From contig CAYXMH010000002.1 in assembly GCA_964466115.1 (NCBI GenBank), forward strand, positions 62,001 to 126,000: DNA of 64,000 nucleotides. The letters run 5' to 3'. The stretch is from Pseudolysobacter sp964466115 (GTDB lineage Bacteria > Pseudomonadota > Gammaproteobacteria > Xanthomonadales > Rhodanobacteraceae). The position numbers were made by a program, and so were the translations under genes. The notes below the pieces were generated by a model. The model worked only from the letters and a program-made list of their open reading frames with translations. It was not told the origin of the DNA and searched no databases. How positions within the stretch are numbered: position 1 is the stretch's first letter; every line of letters starts with the position of its first letter. Shown here in pieces: positions 1 through 10,015 of the stretch.

Positions 1-3000
1 GCCAAACCCTGCGCAAGCACCAACGGAACGTACGATATCGCCGCTTCGCGCTTGGCATAGTCGTCAAACATCGTGCGCAGCGGTTGTATCTCGGCACTGC
101 CTTGATCGAGGTAGCCGACCGCAATTTCGGTTCGATACGGTGCCGCCGGTCGTACCGATGTGTCTACACCCAGCCGCGCCGACTTGTCGTCGTGTTTTGC
201 GCTAAAACTCAACGTTACCGCCCCAGGTTCATCCTTCGCGCGCAAGCGATACAAGACAACGCCTTCACGCAACTCGCCGAGGGAAATCTCCTGAACCGCC
301 TTGCCGATCACCTCGATTTGGGCTGGTGATTTGATTTCGACCGCAACCGGAATCTCCTTGCCGCCAAGACCGGTTAAGTTATTTGCCACGCCAACACTTA
401 CTTCAAATTCATCGCCCGGGGCAACCATACCCGGCACATTCGGCGACAGCACAAAATCGCCACGCACCGTCGTAGAATTTTGGAAAATGCCAATTTTCTC
501 CGAATTCACCGCAACCGCCATGATCCGCAGCTTGCCGTTGAAATCCTCCGGCACCGGGTAGCTTAATTCCTTCTCACCTTTCACTTCGATAATGCCGGAC
601 CAATAAGCCACCGGCTTTTGATGCTTGCGCTTGAATGGGTTGAGATGGCGTCCAAGCATATTGTCCTCATCGCCACCCGGGGCGGCCATGCCGACGAGCT
701 TACTAAACTCCGGTAAAATCAAATCGAGAATCTGCGCCGTTTGCACTTCCAGCATGCGTTTTCGGAAAAAGAAATCCAAAGGATCACCAAGCTTATAACG
801 GGCAACTTGCAGGATGCCTTCATCAACCGCAAACACCGCCACTTGCGCGGGCTGCGCCGATTTCACTTTCAGCGTCAATGTTTCACCGGGTTTAATTCGC
901 TCGGGCGTCGATACCGTAACCGCATCACGACGCGCATCGCGATTGACCGAGAACGGGATGATGCCGTAACTCAACGGGCTCATAAAAATCTCGTCCGAGG
1001 CCGGGTCACGGATAAACTGCACGTTGACGTACCCGTTGCCTTCAAAATCCGCCGGCACCCGGATCTTTTGAATTGAGCTGGTGGTGTCGGACTTAAACCA
1101 AGCATGCGCGTAAACGCGATCGCGCTCTAAGGTGATTAGGCCGCTGCCGGCATACGGGGCGCGGATCGCGATTTCAATATCCGAACCGGGCGCAAAATCG
1201 TTTTTTGCCAAGGTAAGCTGCAACTCGGCATTGCGCTCCAACGAGCGCGTGACATTGGCTTGACCGGCCACCGCGTATTCAATTCGGTTTAATTCTTCGT
1301 TTTTCGCATTGCGAATCACCAAAGCGTAGTTACCCGGCGTTGCCGTCGGTAACGGGAAATCGATACCGGATGCGGGAATCGATAATGCTTGCTCGGAAAC
1401 CGCAATTTCTTTCTTACGCGATTCATACTTATATACGCCGGATTCCTGCTTGGTTAAAATCGAAACGTAGCGCCGCTCGATGATCGCCGCCTTCAAGTCC
1501 GCCACCTCAATTTTCTTCGCTTGCGGGTCGATCGCAATCAGGTTGACCAAACGCTTGCCGTCGCGCGAAATAAAATCCAACGCGCCATCGGCTTTTGCAC
1601 CGATCAAATGATCGTGCGACGAAATCAACGTAACCGCTTCGGCCGCAACGCTGCGCCCGCCGTCGGCCTCATAGCCCTTGGCGAGGAAATACAATTGATA
1701 AGTGGAATTGCCGTATTTCGCCAAATCGAGCGGAATCTCCAGCTCGCCTGCCTCATTCGTGGTGTGGTCGCCCAATGGTTCGGAATAACCCTCCTTCGCG
1801 AGCAAAGGATCAAAAAAGTGGTAATCGGCGTAACTGCGGAAACTCGGAAAGGCGGGCGTCAACGTTAACGACGCTTCAACACGGCGGTTCTGGGCCGGTG
1901 TGCCGAATAAATTCTGCAAACTGAACAACGCTTTTAGCCCATCGGGCTTCACCCAACCTTCCGCCACTTCGCTGGAAAGATGCGCGCTCGCCTTCATGCG
2001 ATCCGGTAAAAAATCCTTGACCTGTATTGTCGTCGAACCAATTTGCGTCGTGTTCTGCTCGTCCTTAACGATGTAAAGGTTGACGTTCCAAGTACCCGTC
2101 GGCGCATTGTCTTGCGTGGTATAGGACACTTCCTCAAAACCCGCCGTACCGAGTTTCAGCTTACGCCGTTCAACGCTCACGCCACGCGGATCAACGATTT
2201 CCGCCTCCAATGGAATGCCGTTCAAAGATTTCGCCCAATCGGCAGCGCGCACAATCACCCCAACGTGAAACGCATCGCCCGGCCGATAAATTCCACGGTC
2301 GGAAAAAAGATAGGCGCTGAGCTGCCCTGAATCTTTGGCGTTGCGAATACCGCCGATATCAAAACGCGAGTAATCCAAGCGCCGATCGTGCCCATTCAAC
2401 GGCAAGAAGGAGAGATCTTCGCCCTTGCGCACCACCACCATGGCGGGTGTTTTTTCACGAGTGTAGGCTTCCATTGCGGCAAAATGCGCGCGGCCATCGC
2501 GATCGCTGGTTTGCGTTAATAAGCTTTGGCCGTTTTTCCCGATAATTTCGACGCTGGCTTCGGCAACCGCGATTCCGGAATGAATCGATTGCACAAACAC
2601 ATCCTGGCTGCCGTCCAGCGATTTCTTGACCAGCATGCCAAGATCGCTGACCACGACCAAGCGCGTATCGCCGACGCTCGATTCTCCCGTACCCTCCTCG
2701 CTTTCGTCGCCTTCGCTTTCCTCATCCGCAGGCACAGCCGCAGCGCCATCGCCGTCATCCTCTTCTAAATCGCCTTCGCTATCGGTGGACTCGGCGGTGG
2801 CAGTATTCGCTTTAACTTCCTTCGGCTTATATTTCGACAGCTTCAATAAAAACACACCGCGCTTCCCTGCAGAAGCGGGGCCCAGATATTCGCCGAGATC
2901 GACCCCCTCGTAATGGGCTTTGCCGGGCTCGTTTTCCGGAAATAACTGCTGTTTCACAAAACGCTCGGTGATGTGGTCGGCATCCAAGGCTCCCAGCTGC

Positions 3001-4535
3001 GGGTGGGAATAGGTTCCGTAATTCATCGTTACTAAGTGCTGCAATTGGTCCGGCAGCACGCGGGCGATTTCAAGCTCCATGCCCGGCACATTGCGCGCAA
3101 GGATCGAAACACGCCGATCGCCGTTCAAAGACAGCAATGCGCCATCGGCCATAAAGCGCAGCACGCTGGGATACTCCGGCACCTGGACGACATGAATCGC
3201 CGCTTTGCCAAGCACATACCCCCCGAACGACTTTAAACCTTTGGCCACCTTTACAAATACATATTGCCCCGGTTCAGCTCGGTACTTAAAACTTTGCGTT
3301 TGCGCTGAGTCGCGCTCCGCAGGCACCGCATCCAAATTTAACTTTTGGGACTTTTGCAAAATATCATCGCCAATTTCCGATTCGCTCCAAGCGTAGGTTT
3401 CCGCACGCTGCGCTTCCGGCGTTTTGGGGTTGAATTTCGGCAATACATAGGCAGATACCGCTTTTGCCATATCGCGCTCGCCCACCGCTTGCGACGCTTC
3501 CAGCACCAACACTTGTTCCGGCTCAAATCGCTCGTTATCCACCAGAACCGCGCTCACATCATCGATATGCAGACTGTAAAGCCCAGGGACAATCACGGCG
3601 CCTTCGATTTTCGCGGCGGTCGCGGGGCCGCCGCGAGCGGCATGCAAACCCTTATCAAGCGTAACCAACAGCTTAGTATCATCGGGCGGAACCGCCAGCT
3701 GTTCGGAATGGATAAACGCATTGAGTTTGTGTTCATCGTAATTAACGACAAAGCTCTTCGGCTTTTCCACCGGCAGCATCTTCTCCATGCGCAAGCTAAT
3801 GCTTTTTTCGAAATCAACCGTATCGACCGGATGGCTGAAATGAACGTGAATCACGGCTTTTTTGGTTACGGCATTGTCGGGGTCTTGATAAAACTCGCTT
3901 TTCGCGATTTTTGCCTCAAATGCAGCGGTATCAAAATCAAACCGATTCTTGGCCACCAACACGTGCTCGGCAAAAACCTGCGCCTTATCGAAGGTCACGG
4001 AATATTTCTGCCCAATCGGCCAATCCTCGGTGGGTTGGAATTCCAACTCGCGATCGTCAATCCAGGTCCATTGTCCCGCGATGGCAGGTGCTACCTGGAT
4101 GCCCTCGCTCACTTCCTTTCCGACCAGAGCAATCGGCGCTACTGAGCCTGAAAAACGTAAGCGCAACGCATGCACATGAGTCGGATTGACCGTGTAATCG
4201 GTCACCGCCGGGGCGTTTACGACGAAAGTGATGAGCTTGGGCTCAATCGGTTTAGGGCGCGACAAATACCACTGATACCCAAAAAACGCACCAATGACCA
4301 AGCCGATTACGCCAACCAGGCCTCCACCAAAACGCAGTGGATGCTGACGCATCCACACCGAACCATTTTTAAGTCGGGTGCCGGTGGCATTGAGCCAGCC
4401 AGGCGCTTGCCAGGAAACGCGCCCGACAATCGGGGCTAATAACCAACCGAGCGCGGCCAGGACCCCACGCACAATTGCGCTAAGCCACCGCGCTAAGAGC
4501 CAGGGCAAGTTTAGGATAAACCGTAGCAGACCCAT
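1..4535 (-). CDS. Alpha-2-macroglobulin family protein (YfhM-like), C-terminus beyond left edge
   Basis: About 1511 codons read without a stop from ATG at 4535 to the left edge, with a GAGGT ribosome site just upstream. Bacterial alpha-2-macroglobulins are periplasmic protease traps anchored in the envelope. The N-terminus has a hydrophobic segment at about residues 48-70 and no lipobox, unlike the E. coli lipoprotein, so it is probably inner-membrane anchored. The body shows the repeated MG beta-sandwich pattern, with phrases such as FSDRGIYRPGD and GKLRIMAVAV that are typical of the large bacterial class. The visible end (VPLVLAQGL) normally lies just before the thioester YPYGCxEQ motif, so that motif would fall just outside the window. 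A very acidic, low-complexity insertion occupies about residues 575-620. It follows galU by 22 bases and is probably co-transcribed. Confidence 0.9.
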   Translation of the reverse strand, partial: MGLLRFILNLPWLLARWLSAIVRGVLAALGWLLAPIVGRVSWQAPGWLNATGTRLKNGSVWMRQHPLRFGGGLVGVIGLVIGAFFGYQWYLSRPKPIEPKLITFVVNAPAVTDYTVNPTHVHALRLRFSGSVAPIALVGKEVSEGIQVAPAIAGQWTWIDDRELEFQPTEDWPIGQKYSVTFDKAQVFAEHVLVAKNRFDFDTAAFEAKIAKSEFYQDPDNAVTKKAVIHVHFSHPVDTVDFEKSISLRMEKMLPVEKPKSFVVNYDEHKLNAFIHSEQLAVPPDDTKLLVTLDKGLHAARGGPATAAKIEGAVIVPGLYSLHIDDVSAVLVDNERFEPEQVLVLEASQAVGERDMAKAVSAYVLPKFNPKTPEAQRAETYAWSESEIGDDILQKSQKLNLDAVPAERDSAQTQSFKYRAEPGQYVFVKVAKGLKSFGGYVLGKAAIHVVQVPEYPSVLRFMADGALLSLNGDRRVSILARNVPGMELEIARVLPDQLQHLVTMNYGTYSHPQLGALDADHITERFVKQQLFPENEPGKAHYEGVDLGEYLGPASAGKRGVFLLKLSKYKPKEVKANTATAESTDSEGDLEEDDGDGAAAVPADEESEGDESEEGTGESSVGDTRLVVVSDLGMLVKKSLDGSQDVFVQSIHSGIAVAEASVEIIGKNGQSLLTQTSDRDGRAHFAAMEAYTREKTPAMVVVRKGEDLSFLPLNGHDRRLDYSRFDIGGIRNAKDSGQLSAYLFSDRGIYRPGDAFHVGVIVRAADWAKSLNGIPLEAEIVDPRGVSVERRKLKLGTAGFEEVSYTTQDNAPTGTWNVNLYIVKDEQNTTQIGSTTIQVKDFLPDRMKASAHLSSEVAEGWVKPDGLKALFSLQNLFGTPAQNRRVEASLTLTPAFPSFRSYADYHFFDPLLAKEGYSEPLGDHTTNEAGELEIPLDLAKYGNSTYQLYFLAKGYEADGGRSVAAEAVTLISSHDHLIGAKADGALDFISRDGKRLVNLIAIDPQAKKIEVADLKAAIIERRYVSILTKQESGVYKYESRKKEIAVSEQALSIPASGIDFPLPTATPGNYALVIRNAKNEELNRIEYAVAGQANVTRSLERNAELQLTLAKNDFAPGSDIEIAIRAPYAGSGLITLERDRVYAHAWFKSDTTSSIQKIRVPADFEGNGYVNVQFIRDPASDEIFMSPLSYGIIPFSVNRDARRDAVTVSTPERIKPGETLTLKVKSAQPAQVAVFAVDEGILQVARYKLGDPLDFFFRKRMLEVQTAQILDLILPEFSKLVGMAAPGGDEDNMLGRHLNPFKRKHQKPVAYWSGIIEVKGEKELSYPVPEDFNGKLRIMAVAVNSEKIGIFQNSTTVRGDFVLSPNVPGMVAPGDEFEVSVGVANNLTGLGGKEIPVAVEIKSPAQIEVIGKAVQEISLGELREGVVLYRLRAKDEPGAVTLSFSAKHDDKSARLGVDTSVRPAAPYRTEIAVGYLDQGSAEIQPLRTMFDDYAKREAAISYVPLVLAQGL

Positions 4536-4557
4536 CCGCCGACCTCACAGTGAATGT

Positions 4558-5427
4558 TTAAATTTGGGCAATGAATTCGCGCGTAGCCGCTGCAATATCC
4601 GGACTATCCAAAGCAAAGCGCAATGTCGCCTGGACCAACCCAATTTTGCTACCGCAATCGTAACGCGTGCCGTGAAACCGATAGGCCAATACGCGCTGCT
4701 CTTTCAATAAAGCGTCAATCGCGTCGGTTAGCTGGATTTCACCGCCCGCGCCCGGTTTGGTTTGCTCCAGCAATTGAAAAATGCGCGCCGGCAACACGTA
4801 GCGGCCGACGATAGCGAGATTCGACGGGGCAACCTCCGGTTTCGGCTTTTCAACCATGCGTTGAATTAAGGCGGCGCGTTCGGACACTGGGGTTGCGGCC
4901 ACAATCCCGTACTTGTGCGTTTGGTCGCGCGGCACTTCCTCAACCGCAATCACGCCGGCATTCTCAGCGTTCGCCAATTCCGCCATTTGTCGCAACGCAC
5001 CGGGGCCGCGATTCCACATCAAATCGTCCGCAAGAACAACACCAAACGGTTCGTCGCCAACCACCGATTTCGCGCACAGCACGGCATGCCCTAGGCCCAG
5101 CGCTTCCGGTTGCGTGACGAAAATACAGCGCACGTGCGAAGGAAGAACATTTTGTACTATAGATAGCAGTTCGTTTTTTCCCGATTGTTGCAGCTTTGCT
5201 TCAAGCTCATACGCTTTATCGAAATAATCGGCAATCGCATGTTTATAGCGGTTGGTGACGAAAATCAGCGTATCGGCCCCGGCATCGACCGCCTCGTCCA
5301 CGGCGTATTGGATCAAGGGACGATCGAGAACCGGCAGCATTTCCTTTGCCACCGTTTTGGTGGCCGGCAAAAACCGCGTACCTAGCCCGGCAACGGGAAA
5401 CACCACTTTACGCAACGCCTGACTCAT
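4558..5427 (-). CDS. galU: UTP--glucose-1-phosphate uridylyltransferase
   Basis: This 289-residue protein makes UDP-glucose from UTP and glucose-1-phosphate in the cytoplasm and feeds LPS, capsule and glucan synthesis. The N-terminal nucleotidyltransferase signature GLGTRFLPATK (residues 15-25) and the following KEMLPV are intact. Later blocks EEVPRDQTHKYGIV, EKPKPEVAPSNLAIVGRY and GGEIQLTDAI are typical of GalU. The length is close to the E. coli enzyme (302). It begins 10 bases after the WbpM-like dehydratase gene. UDP-glucose is also the donor for the glucan synthase encoded near 54-62 kb. Confidence 0.96.
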   Translation of the reverse strand: MSQALRKVVFPVAGLGTRFLPATKTVAKEMLPVLDRPLIQYAVDEAVDAGADTLIFVTNRYKHAIADYFDKAYELEAKLQQSGKNELLSIVQNVLPSHVRCIFVTQPEALGLGHAVLCAKSVVGDEPFGVVLADDLMWNRGPGALRQMAELANAENAGVIAVEEVPRDQTHKYGIVAATPVSERAALIQRMVEKPKPEVAPSNLAIVGRYVLPARIFQLLEQTKPGAGGEIQLTDAIDALLKEQRVLAYRFHGTRYDCGSKIGLVQATLRFALDSPDIAAATREFIAQI

Positions 5428-5437
5428 TCATTAATCC

Positions 5438-7324
5438 TTATATTTGAGTACGATGAATCGGCACAACCTCGGCTTCCGTCGAGGTGCGCCAGGCAAACTC
5501 CGGCAATAACCCGGAAATGCAACGGTGCAGCACATCCTCGTCGTAGTCGCGTACCGCGAGCGCTGCTTTGGTCAATTGCATATTCAGCATCTCCCAAGAC
5601 ATCACGCGGGGTTGCGCCAAGAATATTTTTTTATGGACCGTACTTTGATAATTTTCCAAAGGATGGAATAATTCTTCGAACAGCTTCTCGCCCGGCCGCA
5701 AACCGGTATACACGATGGACACATCGCGCCCAGGGACTTTATTCGCCAGCAGAATCATTTGCTCCGCCAAGTAACGGATTAATATCGGCTCTCCCATATC
5801 CAAAGCGAAAATCTCGCCGCCCTGCCCCAACACGGCGGCCTGCAGGATCAATTGGCAGGCTTCCGGTATGGTCATGAAATAACGCGACATCTCCGGATGC
5901 GTGACGGTAACCGGCCCGCCGTTGCGGATCTGTTCGCGAAATAAGGGCACAACCGAACCGGCCGAATCCAACACGTTGCCGAATCGAACCGTAATGAAAT
6001 GCGTGCGCGATTTGGCGGCAAAATTTTGGCAGAAAATCTCCGCTATGCGTTTGCTCGCGCCCATTACGCTCGTTGGATTGACGGCTTTATCCGTTGAGAT
6101 CAGGACAAAACTGCTCACACCATGCCGATCGGCGCATTGGGCAAGCACTTGAGTGCCGATCACATTGTTGCGCACCGCTTCACGCAGTTGATTTTGCAAC
6201 AGCGGCACGTGTTTAAACGCGGCCGCGTGGAATATCACCTGCGGTTTTTGGCTTATGCAAACGCGCTCGCAAGTCGCAGCATCAACGCAGTCGCCCAATA
6301 CGGCATTGAACAGCAATTCGGGAAATTCCCGCCGCAGCTCTTGCTCAATTCGATACAAATTGTATTCACTGAGCTCAAGCACGGTCAGCGACTCCACGCC
6401 CAAGCGCGCCACTTGACGGCACAACTCCGCGCCAATCGAACCGCCGCCGCCGGTTACCAATACTCGTTTACCCGACAAACCGGTGCGGATCGCGGTCCAG
6501 TCGAGCGTGACCGGATCACGCCCCAACAAGTCCTCGATCGCGACCTCTTTAAGCTCGTTAAAACTCGAGCGCCCGGCAACCACGTCAGCCAGGCGCGGCA
6601 CCGTACGAAAAGGAACGCCCGTACTCTCGCACAATTCCACTGCACGGCGCATTTGTTGATTGCTGGCCGTAGGCATGGCAATCAACACCATTTCCGCCGC
6701 GACCTCTCGGGTCAACTCGGGCAACCGCTCGATGGTGCCGAGCACGGGAATGTTCTGCACCCGGGCTCCGCGCAACGCCAAATTATCATCAAGCAAACCC
6801 ACTGGGCGATAGCGGTTTTCACGCAGCAATTCGCGTATCAACGCCTCCCCGGCCCGGCCAGCACCAAGCACCAGCACGCGCTGGCTTGGCGTGCGCTGAT
6901 AGAAATCCAGACGGCTGTCTTTCCAGTAACGATAAAGCAGGCGCGGCACACCAAGAAATACCACTAACACCGCCGGATAGATCATCAGTACCGAACGCGG
7001 CACCGTGTTTAGGCGATTGTACAAAAATAACGCAATGGCAATTGCCAACGCGCCAAGCACACCGGCGCGTAAAATATTCCACAAATCCGGTAAGCTCGCG
7101 AAACGCCAAAGACCTTTATATAGGCCAATCCACCAAAGCACCGAGCCTTGCGCCAGCAGCACAAAGCCGATCTCCGGAGAAAGCCAGGTCAGCTCGAGCT
7201 GCCCAGGCAGTAGGCTGTAACGCAGCCCGTTGGCCGCCAACCAGGCAACCCAAACCATGGCAAGATCGTGCAGGACCACCGCCAGGCGCGGATGAATAAT
7301 GGCGATCAATTTACGTATTGGCAT
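5438..7324 (-). CDS. Membrane-bound UDP-N-acetylhexosamine 4,6-dehydratase (WbpM/PglF/CapD family)
   Basis: This 628-residue protein has four hydrophobic N-terminal helices (about residues 10-120), a first Rossmann segment (VLVLGAGRAGEALIREL, about 150) and a catalytic SDR domain starting with RVLVTGGGGSIG near 290. The catalytic block reads STDKAVNPTSVMGASKR, so the usual SDR tyrosine is methionine, the known variant of WbpM-type dehydratases. These enzymes convert UDP-GlcNAc to a 4-keto-6-deoxy sugar for O-antigen or exopolysaccharide. Its start overlaps the upstream glycosyltransferase by 14 bases, reproducing the Pseudomonas wbpL-wbpM pairing. The exact product sugar cannot be read from the sequence. 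Confidence 0.9.
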   Translation of the reverse strand: MPIRKLIAIIHPRLAVVLHDLAMVWVAWLAANGLRYSLLPGQLELTWLSPEIGFVLLAQGSVLWWIGLYKGLWRFASLPDLWNILRAGVLGALAIAIALFLYNRLNTVPRSVLMIYPAVLVVFLGVPRLLYRYWKDSRLDFYQRTPSQRVLVLGAGRAGEALIRELLRENRYRPVGLLDDNLALRGARVQNIPVLGTIERLPELTREVAAEMVLIAMPTASNQQMRRAVELCESTGVPFRTVPRLADVVAGRSSFNELKEVAIEDLLGRDPVTLDWTAIRTGLSGKRVLVTGGGGSIGAELCRQVARLGVESLTVLELSEYNLYRIEQELRREFPELLFNAVLGDCVDAATCERVCISQKPQVIFHAAAFKHVPLLQNQLREAVRNNVIGTQVLAQCADRHGVSSFVLISTDKAVNPTSVMGASKRIAEIFCQNFAAKSRTHFITVRFGNVLDSAGSVVPLFREQIRNGGPVTVTHPEMSRYFMTIPEACQLILQAAVLGQGGEIFALDMGEPILIRYLAEQMILLANKVPGRDVSIVYTGLRPGEKLFEELFHPLENYQSTVHKKIFLAQPRVMSWEMLNMQLTKAALAVRDYDEDVLHRCISGLLPEFAWRTSTEAEVVPIHRTQI

Positions 7325-8438
7325 GGCTGTAGCGAGATTTCACCGTCGAATAACACCAATTCTTTCCGAACAACCAGACCAAAAGCGCTGCTGTATATAC
7401 CACAACGGCCCAACCATAACCCGATTGTGGCATCTGTTTCACCGAATCAAGCGGTGCCCGATTGACCCAATACAGGATTGGAATGACGATTGCGAAATTC
7501 CACGCCATATACCAGGCCACCACTTGGCTGTGCGACATTCCACAACGCGCCATCCATTGATACAAATGCTCGCGATGTGCACTATACCAGCGCTTTCCGC
7601 GCAATAGTCGTGACAGCAACGTACACGTGGCATCAACAACAAATGCTGAACAAGCGATGATCCCGCTTGCGCGCGCACCACCCGCCTCAGCCCCCATCTG
7701 CACAATCACCGCCAGCGCAATCAAAAGTCCCAATGCGCCGCTACCAACATCGCCCATAAAAATCTGCGCACGTGGAAAATTGAAGGGTAAAAATCCCAGC
7801 GTTGCCGCACCCAGCATCCAAAGCCACCACATTTCCTGGGATTTAACGTAAGCCGAATAACCACAAATTGCACCGAGCGCAAAAAACACAAAAACGGCTT
7901 GGCACGCCAACAGCCCGTTAATGCCATCCATGAAATTGTGCAAATTAATCGACCAAACCATGAGCAACACACCAAACCCATAGGCAAGAAAAAAAACGGT
8001 CGGTGTGAATGGTGTGGTATTTAACGGATGTACAAACCCAATTTGCCAGCTTGATAACTTAAAACCGAGTGGCAACAAAAGCCAGAAAGCCGCACTGAAA
8101 TGCACCAAAATACGAATCCAAGCACTTAACGGACGGTGATCATCAATCCACCCGACGAGAGCCACAGCCAGCAGTGCCGATGCGCTGGCAAATGCCTGTT
8201 TTGGATAAGAGAAAAGCAATGGGCCGCAAAAAAAAATCAATACTGCGACCACCAACCCGATGCCGCCGCCACGGGCCGTTGCTTTTGAGTGAGACCGGCG
8301 TCGCCCCGGTTGATCGATTAATCGGCGCTTTTGCGCGTAACGAATGCTTAAAAAAGTGACGAAAGCCGACACTAAAAAGCTCGCCGCTAAAACCAGGTAA
8401 TCGTTCAAATCGGTATCGGCGTACAACCCTTCGTTCAT
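7311..8438 (-). CDS. Undecaprenyl-phosphate sugar-1-phosphate transferase (WecA/WbpL/MraY-like)
   Basis: This 375-residue polytopic membrane protein has about ten hydrophobic segments. Family marks are the Asp-rich DDHRPLSAW loop, NLHNFMDGINGL, the cytoplasmic FMGDVGSGALG, and a C-terminal histidine motif (SAHREHLYQ) as in WbpL. The family transfers a sugar-1-phosphate from a UDP-sugar to undecaprenyl phosphate and so starts O-antigen or related glycan synthesis at the inner membrane. It overlaps the downstream dehydratase, which probably makes or modifies its substrate. It lies 16 bases after lapB. Confidence 0.9.
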   Translation of the reverse strand: MNEGLYADTDLNDYLVLAASFLVSAFVTFLSIRYAQKRRLIDQPGRRRSHSKATARGGGIGLVVAVLIFFCGPLLFSYPKQAFASASALLAVALVGWIDDHRPLSAWIRILVHFSAAFWLLLPLGFKLSSWQIGFVHPLNTTPFTPTVFFLAYGFGVLLMVWSINLHNFMDGINGLLACQAVFVFFALGAICGYSAYVKSQEMWWLWMLGAATLGFLPFNFPRAQIFMGDVGSGALGLLIALAVIVQMGAEAGGARASGIIACSAFVVDATCTLLSRLLRGKRWYSAHREHLYQWMARCGMSHSQVVAWYMAWNFAIVIPILYWVNRAPLDSVKQMPQSGYGWAVVVYTAALLVWLFGKNWCYSTVKSRYSHANT

Positions 8439-8454
8439 TTCAGAAAATCCCGCA

Positions 8455-9642
8455 CTACTCGCCCGTTACGCCGTGAATCGGGCGCACCGAGCCCCAGGTC
8501 TTACAACTAGGGCATTGCCAATGATGGGCCTTTGCGCCAAATCCGCATTTGCTACAACGATACAAAGCCTGGCCGGAAAGCATTTTCTTGGTTAAATCAC
8601 GCAGGATCAGGAAAGTTTCCTTGGCTTCTCCGGTTGCCTTATCAAGGCTTGCGTCAATCAACGCCATCAAGCCGCGCACCGAAGGGCGCAGGCGCAGTTG
8701 CTGTGTTAAGAAATCAATCGCGACCTGTTCGCCTTGGGTATTGTTGTAGATACGCGTTAACGCAAGAACCGGGGAAATTCCTTGATAGCGCGCGATCGTA
8801 TCGCGCAGAAAACGTTCGGCGCGTTGCATCTGGTCTGAGTTCTCGTAGCACTTGAGCAATGGCGGGAGAATTTCCGGAACGAAATCCACATCACGCGCCG
8901 CCACCGCTTCAAACGCCTGCACCGCTTCCTCAAAATCGGAAGCGTCCGCGGCAATATGCCCTTGTAGAATGCTGGCGCGCACGCAATCGGGCTCGCTTGC
9001 AAATGCTTGCGCCAAGTATTCCAGTGCCAACGCCAAGGCTTTGTCGGCACGCGAGCGTTCAGCCAATTCGCAATAGAATTGCGCGATGATCGCAGCTTGC
9101 GATTCGTCGCTGGTTTGCTCCAAACGCCGCGCGTGTTCGATCGCTTTATGCCAATCGCGTTCGTGTTGATAAATGGCGATCAAGTGCTTGAGCGCCGATG
9201 GTACCTGCGCGTCCATCGCAACAAGATCGGTAAATAAGGTTTCCGCACGGTCGAGTAAGCCGGCGCGCATATAGTCTTCGCCGAGCTCCAGCAACGCTAT
9301 GGTCTTCTCTGCATCGGAAAGATTGGGGCGAGCAATCAAATGTTGGTGTACGCGAATAGCGCGGTCCACCTCACCGCGACGTCGAAATAAAATACCGAGC
9401 GCCAGGTGTGTTTCAACCGTATCGCGATTGTATTCGGCAAGTTTAAGAAACACTTCAATCGCTTTGTCCGGCTGCTCATTCAACAAATAGTTCAGCCCAC
9501 GAAAGTAATTTGACGACAACTCGTTGACACGGGCGCCACTGGACCTTTCGCTACGGCGCCGTGCGGCATACCAGCCGGAAAAAGCCGCTACCGGTAATAA
9601 CAGAGCCAGTAACGTCGGGGCAAACGTGGAGAACGAACTCAT
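8455..9642 (-). CDS. lapB: Lipopolysaccharide assembly protein B
   Basis: This 395-residue protein has one N-terminal membrane helix (residues 7-27), a long run of TPR-like helix pairs, and a C-terminal rubredoxin-like metal knuckle with C363, C366, C377 and C380. LapB (YciM) works with FtsH to control LpxC turnover and LPS synthesis at the inner membrane. The start overlaps the lapA stop by four bases (ATGA), indicating translational coupling as in E. coli. Glycan biosynthesis genes follow directly, so LPS control and O-chain priming appear to share a transcript here. Confidence 0.95.
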   Translation of the reverse strand: MSSFSTFAPTLLALLLPVAAFSGWYAARRRSERSSGARVNELSSNYFRGLNYLLNEQPDKAIEVFLKLAEYNRDTVETHLALGILFRRRGEVDRAIRVHQHLIARPNLSDAEKTIALLELGEDYMRAGLLDRAETLFTDLVAMDAQVPSALKHLIAIYQHERDWHKAIEHARRLEQTSDESQAAIIAQFYCELAERSRADKALALALEYLAQAFASEPDCVRASILQGHIAADASDFEEAVQAFEAVAARDVDFVPEILPPLLKCYENSDQMQRAERFLRDTIARYQGISPVLALTRIYNNTQGEQVAIDFLTQQLRLRPSVRGLMALIDASLDKATGEAKETFLILRDLTKKMLSGQALYRCSKCGFGAKAHHWQCPSCKTWGSVRPIHGVTGE

Positions 9643-9947
9643 GCCGGGGGCGGTTCGGGTACCAAGGCGGCGGCGCCAGCTTGGTCTCGATGGCTGCTTA
9701 GTCGGCGCAAGCGGCGGCGCAAACGCAGCACAATGCCGAAATACAAGATAAGCCCGCCGATGATCCAGCCTGCAAGCAACGCCGACAATAGTGCAGCGCC
9801 CTTAGGGAGCGCGACATTGGCCCAATAAAAATCGAGAGTGATGATCTCGTTGTTAAGAGCACCAAATACGATGCCGAGCATCGTAAATAGTAAGATCAAA
9901 ATAAGGAAGGCGAAGCGCATGGATGGTGGGCCCGGGGAAATTGGCAA
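9639..9947 (-). CDS. lapA: Lipopolysaccharide assembly protein A (DUF1049)
   Basis: This 102-residue protein has two membrane helices (about residues 9-27 and 48-72) followed by a basic, arginine-rich tail. It matches the small LapA/YciS family in size and topology, and it sits directly before lapB with a four-base overlap. LapA is an inner-membrane partner of LapB in regulating LPS. Upstream lie ihfB and rpsA, the usual gammaproteobacterial order. Confidence 0.88.
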   Translation of the reverse strand: MPISPGPPSMRFAFLILILLFTMLGIVFGALNNEIITLDFYWANVALPKGAALLSALLAGWIIGGLILYFGIVLRLRRRLRRLSSHRDQAGAAALVPEPPPA

Positions 9948-10015
9948 ACTTATCGCAAACCGTTCGCTTTAGATAATTCGCTTTAGATAAATAGTAAAAC
10001 TGGATACGCCTATTC

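Noticed and set aside
3345..4145. A 266-codon plus-strand open frame, with smaller ones at 741-1076 and 2043-2330
   Set aside because: They lie fully antisense to the alpha-2-macroglobulin gene, which has clear family sequence in its own frame. Their products are Arg/His-rich and resemble no family.
6122..6967. A 281-codon plus-strand open frame
   Set aside because: It is antisense to the WbpM-like dehydratase. Its composition is typical of a reverse-frame shadow.
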